From Aptenodytes patagonicus (lineage: Eukaryota > Chordata > Aves > Sphenisciformes > Spheniscidae): DNA of 64,000 nt. Where the stretch lies: assembly GCF_965638725.1 (NCBI RefSeq), contig NC_134950.1:28210932-28274931 (forward strand). Reading direction: 5' to 3'. Shown in pieces: positions 23,201 to 31,440 of the stretch. Positions within the stretch are counted from its first letter, which is position 1, and the number at the start of each line of letters is the position of its first letter. The notes under the pieces were generated by a model. The model made no database searches. It was not told where the DNA came from and saw only the letters and a list, made by a program, of their open reading frames with translations. Made by a program: the position numbers and the translations under genes.

Positions 23201-26200
23201 TCTGAGAAAATGATGAACCCTAATGAATTTATAACACTTCTGCCCCATAAAGTCTGCAGGACCTTTAGGAAAGAGAAAGATGTTGGAACCTCATCACTAC
23301 TGTGGAGGCTAGTTTCAGCAGTGCTATTCACCTTCAAAATACTGGCATTTTGATCTTCCCTTTAAAACCGCTTCTAAAAGCATGTCTGAGAGTACAAGAG
23401 TTCCTGCATTCATATAATCATAGAATCAATCATTTAGGTTGGAAAAGACCTTTAAGATCATAGAGTCCAACCGTTAACCTACCACTGCCAAGTCCACCAC
23501 TAAACCATGTCCCTAAGTGCCACATCTACACGTCTTTTAAATACCTCCAGGGATGGTGACTCCACCACTTCCCTGGGCAGCCTGTCCCAGTGCTTGACAA
23601 CCCTTTTGGTGAAGCAATTTCTCCTAATATCCAATCTAAACCTCCCATGGTGCAACTTGAGGCCGGTTCCTCTTGTCCTATTGCTTGTTACTTGGGAAAA
23701 GAAACTTGACACCCACCTCGCTACAACCTCCTTTCAGGTAGTTGTAGAGAGCGATGAGGTCTCCCCTCAGCCTCCTTCTCTCCAGGCTAAACAACCCCAG
23801 TTCCCTCAGCCGCTCCTCATAAGACTTGTTCTCCAGACCCCTCACCAGCCTCGTTGCCCTTCTCTGGACATGCTCCAGCACCTCGACGTCCTTCTTGTAG
23901 TGAGGGGCCCAGAACTGAACACAGTATTCGAGGTGCGGCCTCACCAGTGCCAAGTACAGGGGCACGATCACTTCCCTACTCCTACTGGCCACACTGTTTC
24001 TGATACAGGCCAGGATGCCATTGGCCTTCTTGGCCGCCTGGGCACACTGCCGGCTCATGTTCAGCCGGCTGTCAACCAGCACCCCCAGGTCCTTTTCCGC
24101 CAGGCAGCTTTCCAGCCACTCTTCCCCAAGCCTGTAGCGCTGCATGGGGTTGTTGTGGCCGAAGTGCAGGACCCGGCACTTGGCCTTCTTGAACCTCATA
24201 CAGTTGGCCTCGGCCCATCGATCCAGCCTGTCCAGGTCCCTCTGCAGAGCCTTCCTACCCTCGAGCAGATCAACGCTCCCGCCCAACTTGGTGTCGTCTG
24301 CAAACTTACTGAGGGTGCACTCAATCCCCTCATCCAGATCACTGAAGATACTAAACAGAACTGGCCCCAATACTGAGCCCTGGAGAACACCGCTTGTGAC
24401 TGGCTGCCAACTGGATTTAACTCCATTCATCACAACTCTTTGGGCCCGGCTGTCCAGCCAGTTTTTTACCTAGCGAAGAGTACACCTGTCTAAGCTGTGA
24501 GCAGCCAGTTTCTCCAGGAGAAGGCTGTGGAAAATGGTGTCAAAGGCTTTACTAAAGTCTAGGTAGACAACATCCACAGCCTTTCCCTCATCCACTACAT
24601 GGGTCACCTTGTCATAGGAGATCAGGTTAGTCAGACAGGACCTGCCTTTCATAAACCCATGCTGACTGGACCTGATCGCCTGGTTGTCCTGTACATGCCA
24701 CGTGATGGCACTCAGGATGATCTGCTCCATAACCTTCCCCGGCACCAAGGGCAGCCTGACAGGCCTGTAGTTCCCTGGATCCTCCTTCTGGCCCTTCTTG
24801 TAGATGGGTGTCACATTTGCTAACCTCCAGTCAACTGGGACCTCCCCATTTAGCCAGGACTGTTGATAAATGATTGAATGTGTCTTGGTGAGCACTTCTG
24901 CCAGCTCCCTCAGTACCCTTGGGTGGATCCCATCTGGCCCCATAGACTTGTGTATGTCTGAGTGGTGTAGCAGGTCGCTAACCATTTCCCCTTGGATTAT
25001 GGGGGCTTCATTCTGCTCCCCATCCCTGTCTTCCAGCCCAGGAGGCTGGGTACCCTGAGAACAACTAGTCTTACTCTTAAAGACTGAGGCAAAGAAGGCA
25101 TTAAGTACCTCAGCTTTTCCCTCATCCTTTGTCACTATGTTTCCCCCTGCATCCAATAAAGGATGGAGATCCTCCTTAGCCCTCCTTTTGTTGCTAATGT
25201 ATTTAGAGAAACCTTTTTTATTGTCTTTTATGGCAGTAGCCAGATTAAGTTCTAGTTGGACTTTGGCCCTTCTAATTTTCTCCCTGCATAACCTCACGAC
25301 ATCCTTGTAGTCCTCCTCAGTTGCCTGCCCCTTCTTCCAAAGGTCATAAACTCTCCTTTTTTTTTTTTTTTCCTGAGTTCCAGCCAAAGCTCTCTGTTCA
25401 GCCAGGCTGGTCGTCTTCCCTGCTGGCTTGTCTTTCAGCAGATGGGGACGGCTTATTCCTGCGCCTTTAAGATTTCCTGTGCTACTTTAATTGTCTCTGT
25501 CCCTTGTGGCGGTTTTCCCCTCTTCTAATTACTACCTGATGCTAAATTGGCTTTGGTGTCTTTTATATCTGCTGCTGCTGCCCAAAGGTCTGGCAGGTGC
25601 CTTTGCTTCCTTATCAGCAGCTCAGAAAGAAAGAACCACTGCCTTCTGGATAGCTTTGTAGTGAGTTCACCCTCATTAGTCCCACAATGGAATCAGCTGC
25701 TTCTGCAATTTAAAAATGTTCTTTGACCCAGTTCTAATATTTCTGAATGTGCCCGTCAAAGTTGCCGCAGTTGGTAGGTTTTGGGGTAGGTTTCAGCTTT
25801 CTTTATTCAAGGTTAATTTGGAGGTTTAATGTGTAATTTGGGGTGGGTGGAGGGAAACGTCGCTATTTAGAGTGGCCTAGTGGCTAATATCACTGTTGAT
25901 GATAAAATAGGGGAGGTTTAGACTGGACATGAGGAAGCATTTCTTTACCAAGAGGGTGGTCAAACACTGGAACAGGCTTCCTGGAGAGGTGGTCGATGCC
26001 CCAAGCCTGTCAGTGTTTAAGAGGCATTTGGACAGTGCCCTTAACAACATGCTTTAACTTTTGGTCAGCCCTGAATTGGTCAGGCAGTTGGACTAGATCA
26101 TCATGGTACGTCCCTTCAAACTGAAATAGTCTATTCTATTCTAAATAAATTATGATTTATTGGGATTGCTAAATATTCCCAGGTCTGTTATGTGACCGCA

Positions 26201-29200
26201 GAAACTTATATTCATGTATTTCAACTTTGCTTTCTGTGGAAAGCAAAAGGCAGTTAAAATTAAGCATTCTTACGTTTCCGTTTTGTGGTATTTGAGGTGA
26301 TAGTTTCTCCCCTGGCCTTTCTTACTGGATAGGAGGGGACAGAGCTTGAGAGAAATACGGATGGAAAATACACATGGCACCTGCAATATTATGATTACAA
26401 AAACAAGATCATAAATCAGACAGCTCTGAAAGTGAAGGTGTCTCTCCCAAAACTAACTTTGTCTCCATGTGAAATACACACCACAGTAAATATCATGTGT
26501 GTTTTAGGTGTATTGAACATGACATTTCTACCGGCTTATCTTAAGGTATCCAGCTCTGTAATAGAATTAACTTTCTGAGTGCATAGCCAGGAAATCCTGC
26601 TAATGAGAGAACCTAAGGTCAGTTTGGCAAGCTCAGTGCTCATCAGTTCAGCTTTTGGAGACATCCCCTCCCTGTCCCCTTTTATAAAACTTCTGTTTTG
26701 TTTGGGTTTTTTTCCTCATGTAACTTAGAATCAGACAACATATTCCTCTTCTGGAATGGCTGTAGAACTATTTAGGGTGGCTTTTGGGGAGTGTGTGTGG
26801 GTGTGCACGTGTGTGAGGGGGTGGTAAGATACCATTATTTCCCCAATTGGGAATTCTCCCACCCTAATCACAGCCCACCCCCAAATCCCATCCCAAATGT
26901 ATGTGGTGAGGCTTTCAATAAGAAGTAATTTCCCCTGGGAAATTAATGAGCAGAACGGGTTTGGGACTTTTCTGAAAGTGTATAACAGATGGCTTATGAG
27001 TGGTCACTGTATTCAACCCTCGCCTTGCAAGATGAAGCTCAGCGTGTGCATGTTAGCTTGAGGACTGTGGTTTTGGGTTGTTTGTTTTTTTTTTTTTTCT
27101 TGGAGCATTTTAGAAATTCCTTGTAAAGAAGTAATATTGGAGTAAAGCTGCTTAAACCAATTTATTTGAAGGCTTTCTAAGATGAATGCTTAAAAAATTC
27201 TAGTCACATGCTAAGCATATGAGGCCTTACTATGTGGTTAATTAACTGGAGCTAGAAATTTGGTCATTCGTATGACAGATGTACTACTTTAATAGTTCAG
27301 CAGTGCTTTCTTCTGGTATATGTTTATCTTGAATATGTTGAACTCTCATGAGATGAAATTACTTTCCCTTGCATCTTTGAACACAGCGTACAAGCAACCC
27401 AGTATTTCCAAAGGCGTGTTGATCTCCCAGGATGGGATGAAGTACTTAGCTAGATAGCATGCTTCAGGATGCTTCAAAACTACCTCTACGATAGATGGTA
27501 CATGTTTTATGAAAGCACCTCTGCCTCTCTAGTCCTTTCAATTGACCTACGTGTTCACTGTGTTTCAATGGAATTAAATCATGTTCCTATTTTCTTCATT
27601 AGTATAGCTGTATGTGATTGCAAATATGTGACTCAAGATGTATTTGCTAAACAACGCTGAGCTTCTGGAATAATTTTCTAACCTGTAGTAAAGAATGTAA
27701 TGTTTTAATTGCAATTCATATTCCATTTGACTGAAGCACTGTAATAGTTAGCTTAACACAGCAGGTAGAGACAAAGCTGTCTGTCGTGGAGTTCATAGTC
27801 TAGATGATGAGTGACAGAACTTCCAGAGGACTTATTTACCTTGGTTGTCAGTAGTGATTTGTGCAGCTCACGTAACTTGTGATAGAACTCTTAAAAGAAA
27901 ATTGGAAAGTACAAAGAACTTGTCACGTTTTTGAAGTTACTAAAACTGACTTAAACGCGTCTAAAGAATTTCAGTCATTGGAAATGTTGAACACAAAAAA
28001 TTTTTCATGTTTGACTAAAAAGGTTTGGGGTTTTTATCTTCAAGAAATGGGGCAGAGTTTAGCCACTCAACAGTATTGAGTGAACTATTCCAGGAAATAG
28101 ATAGTGCAGGTTGTTATTGTTAATGACATTTAGGGGTGGTAGAACTGATTTCCAGTTACTTAGATGCAGCGAATGTATTAAAGCCATGTATTGATGTATT
28201 AAAAGTCTAAAGGGTGTCTTAGCACCTACGTTGAAGCTGCAAAGCAAGCTTGGGTTTTGCAATCCAAAGGCTATTCAAGATAATTATCTGGGTGCACTGT
28301 GGATATAGGAGGTAGACACACTCAAACTGTAGGTGTGGCACCACTCTCTTCGTTGTAAGCATCTAGATTTTTATATACTAGATAATCTTTGCCAATAAAC
28401 AAACATGTAGACTCTGTATTTTACTGCTTGGTATAACTGTAGACTTTGTCTACAACTGTATAAACTTAAGATGGTGTATGTGTATTGCCATTCTTTTCCC
28501 CTGCCCCCATTTAGACTGAACAGTTACTATTTATGTAGGATTTTTTCTTTGGTCTTTTTTTTTTTTTAATTTAAAATACCATTTATTTTCTAACAGTTCT
28601 TCTGTTGGAAGTGCACTGCCACGAAGACGCTGCTGTGCATATATTACAATTGGAATGATATGCATCTTCATTGGAGTTGGATTAACTGTGAGTGATTGAC
28701 TATGATATACTTGCAACTGTGTGCAGGGGTGTGCGTGTACAAAGGAGCTCCCTTGGTCGACCAGCTCTTCTTTCCCCAGCATTTGAGTAAAACCTCCTAA
28801 GTTTGCGTGGTTTTTATCATCTCTATTAAAACCATGGACTTAATCATCTGAGTTAGCCAGAAAAGTGAAAGTTCCTAAAAAAAAAAAAAAAAAAAAAAAT
28901 ATTCTGGTGCTTTGAGAGTCTCTTCTTCCTTTTAGAGAGATGATTTGACTCTTCATCTCTCTAAAAACTTCAGTTTTATGAAAAATGGTTTTACTTCACT
29001 GTAGAAATACTGGAACATCTTGCTCTTGCTAGGGCTCTCAAAACTTTCAGGTTTCCAGAAATACATATTGCTGTAGAGCCAGGAATGTAGGTTCTACTGC
29101 AGTGCAGGGGAATGGGATTCCAGAAGTTAGAAACATGTATATGCCTTTATAATTTGTACAAGCTATAAGGAGTAAAACTAGATAATAAGCTATTTACAAA

Positions 29201-30002
29201 TTAAAAGGCTCACATTGTTGTTACTCTATTACTCGGAAAACTATCTGGTTTGCTTGGCTCTGAAGTATCTGGTACTGGTTACTAGAGCCAACTTTCTGCC
29301 TGGCAGTCCCAGAAAAATACATATGAGGAAATACCTGCAGTTGAATTCACATGTGTGATTCTCATTATACCTCTAACTTGTGTTATAACCTGAATAATGT
29401 TTTATGTGTGAGCTTAAATGAGTTATGAAGGATTTTCCAGTTTCCCTAGTAAAAACAGTGACAGCCAGAAATAAAAACAGTGAGAGACAGATTTTTTTTA
29501 TTTGAACAACCTTACTGAGTTTGAAAATGCTGAAAACGTTTCACTGTGAGGTGTGCCCAGAGGCTTGTTTAGCTTCCATCCTTGGAGTTTTTTCAGGCCC
29601 AGCTGGGTTAAAACCCTGAGCAACCTGGTCTGACCTTAGAGTTGACCCTGCTTTGATCAGGAAGTTGGCACTAAAGACCTCCTGGTGTCCCTTCCAAGCT
29701 CAATTATCCTATGATTGTGTAAAATTAAGCTAATAAAATATCTGATTTATCTTTGTCAGAGTGAAAAAGGTGCCAAAATGCTTCTCCTTAATATAACTTG
29801 CTCTTCCCTGAAAAGCAGGTAGTGCTGTATTTTTGACACTTTTGTTTTCTCTTTTTAGGTTGGTACACAAGATTTCGCCAGGCGATTTCATGCAACATAT
29901 GTTTCTTGGGCTATTGCTTATCTCTTAGGTTTAATCTGCCTCATTCGAGCCTGCTACTGGGGAGCCATTAAAGTCAGTTATCCAGAGCACAGTTTTGCGT
30001 AG
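4682..30002 (+). CDS. PIP4P2: PIP4P2 (TMEM55A), type 2 PtdIns-4,5-P2 4-phosphatase, spliced gene of 7 coding exons
   Basis: The coding exons are 4682-4787, 10865-11013, 12384-12490, 14275-14398, 20049-20101, 28597-28687 and 29859-30002 (with stop). All junctions are GT-AG and the frame is kept throughout, giving 257 aa, the same length as I recall for the human protein. Family knowledge: it resides in late endosome/lysosome and phagosome membranes and is reported to remove the 4-phosphate of PtdIns(4,5)P2, although the enzymatic role of TMEM55 proteins has been questioned. Visible features are: an acidic dileucine sorting signal (E8-R-S-P-L-L13); a PPPY motif at 39-42; a cysteine-rich domain with pairs C58/C61, C78/C81, C154/C157 and C174/C177, plus C99, C101, C103, C107, C116 and C121; and two membrane spans at about 193-212 and 226-246. 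The basic RRR189-191 precedes the first span. The start codon has a good Kozak context (GCC before, G after). The expected CX5R motif beginning at C107 ends in lysine (K113), not arginine. The paralogue PIP4P1 is less likely because the exact match is to the TMEM55A sequence. Confidence 0.97.
4788..10864 (+). other. PIP4P2: PIP4P2 intron 1
   Basis: A phase-1 intron of about 6.1 kb, from donor GTAAGG to acceptor CTCTTGCAG. The first 450 bases belong to the CpG island. The rest is AT-rich with low-complexity patches: a C-run at 5861-5870, a T-run near 7405-7414, and a (CAC)n tract at about 8024-8043. No TE copy is obvious. A 154-codon open frame on the minus strand (7999-8463) has no recognisable similarity and is judged chance. 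Confidence 0.85.
8024..8043. repeat. (CAC)n trinucleotide microsatellite
   Basis: About five to six CAC/ACC units are followed by a short C-run, directly after an A-run at 8001-8009. It lies in PIP4P2 intron 1. Confidence 0.85.
10865..11013 (+). CDS. PIP4P2: PIP4P2 coding exon 2
   Basis: Encodes residues 36-85, including the PPPY motif (39-42) and the first two cysteine pairs, C58/C61 and C78/C81. The acceptor is TTGCAG at 10859-10864 and the donor is GTAAAA at 11014. The 149-base length restores phase 0. The next acceptor-like CAG three bases on would drop one codon (a NAGNAG-type site), so a one-residue splice variant is possible. Confidence 0.96.
11014..12383 (+). other. PIP4P2: PIP4P2 intron 2
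   Basis: A phase-0 intron of about 1.4 kb, ending in a T-rich tract and TTTAG. No repeat element or additional exon was recognised. Confidence 0.85.
12384..12490 (+). CDS. PIP4P2: PIP4P2 coding exon 3, carrying the proposed catalytic motif
   Basis: Encodes residues 86-120 plus two bases of C121. It contains the cysteine-rich run C99/C101/C103 and the segment C107-K-D-T-S-R-K113. The family's proposed CX5R phosphatase motif should have arginine at 113, but the codon at 12465-12467 is AAA (Lys). C116 follows. The donor is GTAAGA at 12491. Confidence 0.96.
12491..14274 (+). other. PIP4P2: PIP4P2 intron 3
   Basis: A phase-2 intron of about 1.8 kb with T-runs near 12657-12672 and 13242-13250. 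No exon, RNA gene or recognisable transposon was seen. Confidence 0.82.
14275..14398 (+). CDS. PIP4P2: PIP4P2 coding exon 4
   Basis: Completes C121 and encodes through L162, including the proline/glutamine-rich linker ([10 protein letters not shown]) and the C154-G-H-C157 pair. The acceptor is ACACAG and the donor is GTAAGT at 14399. If intron 4 were retained, the frame would run on to a stop at about 14503, which accounts for the longer open frame over this exon. Confidence 0.96.
14399..20048 (+). other. PIP4P2: PIP4P2 intron 4
   Basis: A phase-0 intron of about 5.65 kb. It holds one large antisense CR1 fragment (15698-16755). The remainder is AT-rich, with no further exon or recognisable repeat. 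Confidence 0.85.
15698..16755 (-). mobile_element. CR1 LINE fragment (copy A), 5'-truncated, antisense in PIP4P2 intron 4
   Basis: On the + strand it begins with the reverse complement of the CR1 3' end, two ATTCTATG-like units followed by the conserved tail. On the minus strand a single uninterrupted frame of 311 codons (16713 down to 15778) encodes the C-terminal part of the CR1 reverse transcriptase. It contains the [13 protein letters not shown] block and the FADD catalytic motif, followed by the thumb and C-terminal region. The endonuclease and ORF1 are missing, as is usual for 5'-truncated CR1 insertions. The intact frame suggests a fairly young copy, but a fragment lacking the N-terminal half cannot be autonomous. 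No target site duplication is evident, as expected for CR1. Confidence 0.95.
20049..20101 (+). CDS. PIP4P2: PIP4P2 coding exon 5
   Basis: A short 53-base exon encoding residues 163-179 plus two bases of I180. It contains C174-P-H-C177, the last cysteine pair of the cytosolic zinc-ribbon-like domain. The acceptor is TTTTACAG and the donor is GTAAGT. The length is not a multiple of three, so skipping or deletion would shift the frame ahead of both membrane spans. Confidence 0.95.
21418..21495. repeat. A/C-rich low-complexity tract
   Basis: The + strand is almost entirely A and C with CAAAA-like units. Such tracts produce spurious Lys/Gln/Pro-rich open frames. It lies within PIP4P2 intron 5. 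Confidence 0.8.
23412..25480 (-). mobile_element. CR1 LINE fragment (copy B), about 2 kb, antisense in PIP4P2 intron 5
   Basis: The 3' tail lies at 23412 (reverse-complement ATTCTATG-like units). Reading on the minus strand, 25387-24470 encodes the endonuclease-RT linker and the fingers/palm of the reverse transcriptase, with [10 protein letters not shown], the first catalytic aspartate block. 24433-23678 continues in the same frame with the FADD block. The two are separated by one in-frame TAG at 24470-24472, where related CR1 copies normally have tryptophan. A further frame change near 23700 follows an extra base relative to copy A. CR1-like coding can be followed with interruptions to about 25480, so the upper border is approximate. 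It is a dead, 5'-truncated copy. Confidence 0.93.
25909..26142 (+). mobile_element. CR1 3'-end fragment in sense orientation, PIP4P2 intron 5
   Basis: Starts in the conserved CR1 3' region (GGGAGGTTTAGACTGGACAT) and runs through the lead-in to the 3' end (TTGGACTAGATCATC). It ends with TATTCTATTCTA tail units. Only the last roughly 230 bases of the element remain. It sits head-to-head with copy B, about 430 bases away, so these are two separate insertions. Confidence 0.9.
28597..28687 (+). CDS. PIP4P2: PIP4P2 coding exon 6, first membrane span
   Basis: Completes I180 and encodes through T210. It includes the basic stretch RRR (189-191) and the hydrophobic segment of about 193-210 that forms the first transmembrane helix. 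The acceptor is TAACAG and the donor is GTGAGT at 28688. Confidence 0.96.
28877..28899. repeat. Poly-A run of 23 bases
   Basis: An uninterrupted run of A in PIP4P2 intron 6. It is not preceded by a recognisable retroposed sequence, so it is probably a simple mononucleotide repeat. Confidence 0.9.
28930..28966. repeat. Perfect 14-bp inverted repeat with 9-base loop
   Basis: TTTTAGAGAGATGA at 28930-28943 is the exact reverse complement of TCATCTCTCTAAAA at 28953-28966, with a 9-base spacer. The stem does not extend further. It lies 243 bases downstream of the exon 6 donor on the transcribed strand, so it could fold in the pre-mRNA. Confidence 0.9.
29548..29722 (+). mobile_element. Old CR1 3'-end remnant in PIP4P2 intron 6
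   Basis: The + strand shows a diverged but recognisable CR1 3' region: CCATCCTTGGAG, then CCCTGAGCAACCTGGTCTGA, then TGACCCTGCTTTGATCAGGA. It ends with the tail lead-in CCCTTCCAAGCTCAATTATC and CTATGATTGT. Divergence and small deletions suggest an old insertion. Confidence 0.85.
29859..30002 (+). CDS. PIP4P2: PIP4P2 coding exon 7 with stop codon
   Basis: Encodes residues 211-257 and TAG at 30000-30002. It carries the second membrane span (about 226-246) and the short cytosolic tail ending in YPEHSFA, which matches the family. The acceptor is CTTTTTAG. Confidence 0.97.
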   Translation, partial: VGTQDFARRFHATYVSWAIAYLLGLICLIRACYWGAIKVSYPEHSFA

Positions 30003-31440
30003 AGCAATGATTAGATTATAGCTGATGAACATCTAGTAATTCTGGATATTACATCTTGGACACTTTTAAAACCTTTCCTGTAAGGATTCCATTCTGTTCA
30101 AAGTAGTTTTAAGACTGGGGGTCTCTAAGAACAAATGTTCATTGCACTACATAATATGCAAATAGTTTGTTTTGCTGCTAGATTCCCTAGCTCTGAATAC
30201 TAAAGCTGTGTTTACATGTTCATAACTCTGTCTTTATAGGTGTTGAATTTTATTTCAACAGGCAGTATTAAGTTTCACATTTCCTTTGTTATGTTAAAAT
30301 CCGTCAGCCATTTTTTCTAGATGATCAGTAAGAATTCAAAAGCAAGAGTGTTTATAAGTGTTTCTACAGTAGCTTCACATTTGTACTTAACATTTTAACT
30401 AAAATCATATTAAAGTGGCTTGCTTTAAAACCTAAGCAATAAGCATTTTGCTTGAACTGCTTACTGTATCTTTTGCCTAAGATCATAGTGACCTTATTCA
30501 GGAAATGAAAGTTATGAGGGTACTTTAAAAGACTGGCACTGTTGCTAGAGAGACATTTGTAAACACTGTACGCTTTGAGATTTTTCAGGTAGAGAGATGC
30601 TATTTTGGTAGTCCAATGAAATTTCCATTTATCCAGGATTGGATTTCGGTTGGGATAAATGCTTTCTTCTCAAGGATCCTGGGACTTAGGTGTTTGGTTT
30701 TGTTTTTTTTTTAACTGGCAAATCCTAAAAGCCATGCTCGGATTATGGAACTTAACTCTAGTTATTCGTACAAGTTCCTTTACAGGGTCTAAGGGAAGCA
30801 TTTCATATGACTTGTTTCGTAATACTTCAGTGTCACGTAGGTGACAATAAGATGGTGATGGGTTGCCTCTTACTTTCCTCTGATCATGTCAGATTTTCCC
30901 TGTTTGGGAGAGTTATGCACTGGTCACTGCAAAGGGAGACACTGTAAATTCACGTTAACTGCTGTAATAAGAAAAATGAGTAAACTATTACTTGGACCAT
31001 TCCATCAAAGTACATCTAGTCAATTTAGCACTGACTTGCCAAGAGAATACGGAAACAGAAAGCTTTTTCTAATGATGTATTCACAAAGGATTGAGGGACC
31101 AGTTCTCGCACTGCCCATCTTTATAGTTTTAAACAAGTTTTTGCTAAATTCTGAAGGAATGTCCTGAGTGATTTAGACGACTGTAGTAATTTAGATAACG
31201 GGGTCGGATGGGTAAATTAATGTGGATGTTTCAGGGATACATGTAATTTAAATTATCTATCTTCCTGCTAGGACAAAATGATATTCAGATAAGGATTTTG
31301 GAGCACAATAAATGTAAATGATCAAACTGTAAATGATCTGTCTTTGTATGATGCTAAATGTATAAAAGCAGTAGCTCAGGATTACAATGTACCTTTTACA
31401 AATAAACTAATAAAGAAATAAAGATTATTATTCAAACAAT
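30003..31440 (+). other. PIP4P2: PIP4P2 3' UTR (inferred)
   Basis: This AT-rich sequence follows the stop codon without further coding potential and runs to a cluster of polyadenylation hexamers. The 3' end is inferred from AATAAA at 31307, 31401, 31409 and 31417. Further hexamers at 31462, 31468, 31833 and 32717 could give longer transcripts. Confidence 0.7.
31401..31422 (+). promoter_or_regulatory. PIP4P2: Cluster of polyadenylation signals for PIP4P2
   Basis: Three AATAAA hexamers lie at 31401-31406, 31409-31414 and 31417-31422, and another lies upstream at 31307-31312. A T-rich stretch follows at about 31440-31456, suitable as a downstream element. Cleavage probably occurs near 31430-31445. 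Confidence 0.65.

Larger units (their letters stand above)
20102..28596 (+). other. PIP4P2: PIP4P2 intron 5
   Basis: An 8.5-kb phase-2 intron. It contains a 2-kb antisense CR1 (23412 to about 25480) and a short sense CR1 3' end (25909-26142). An A/C-rich low-complexity tract lies at 21418-21495 and a GT-rich tract at about 26790-26825. It ends in a T-rich tract and TAACAG. No other exon was recognised. Confidence 0.85.
28688..29858 (+). other. PIP4P2: PIP4P2 intron 6
   Basis: A phase-0 intron of about 1.2 kb. It holds a 23-base A-run, a perfect 14-bp hairpin (28930-28966) and an old sense CR1 remnant (about 29548-29722). It ends with a T-rich tract and TTTTTAG. Confidence 0.85.

Noticed and set aside
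23507-24473. Long + strand frames (289 and 109 codons) over CR1 copy B, and similar ones over copies A and C
   Set aside because: They are antisense shadows of the CR1 reverse transcriptase on the minus strand.
28877-28899. Poly-A run considered as the tail of a retroposed gene or SINE
   Set aside because: No retroposed body or target duplication was seen upstream; it is best explained as a simple repeat.
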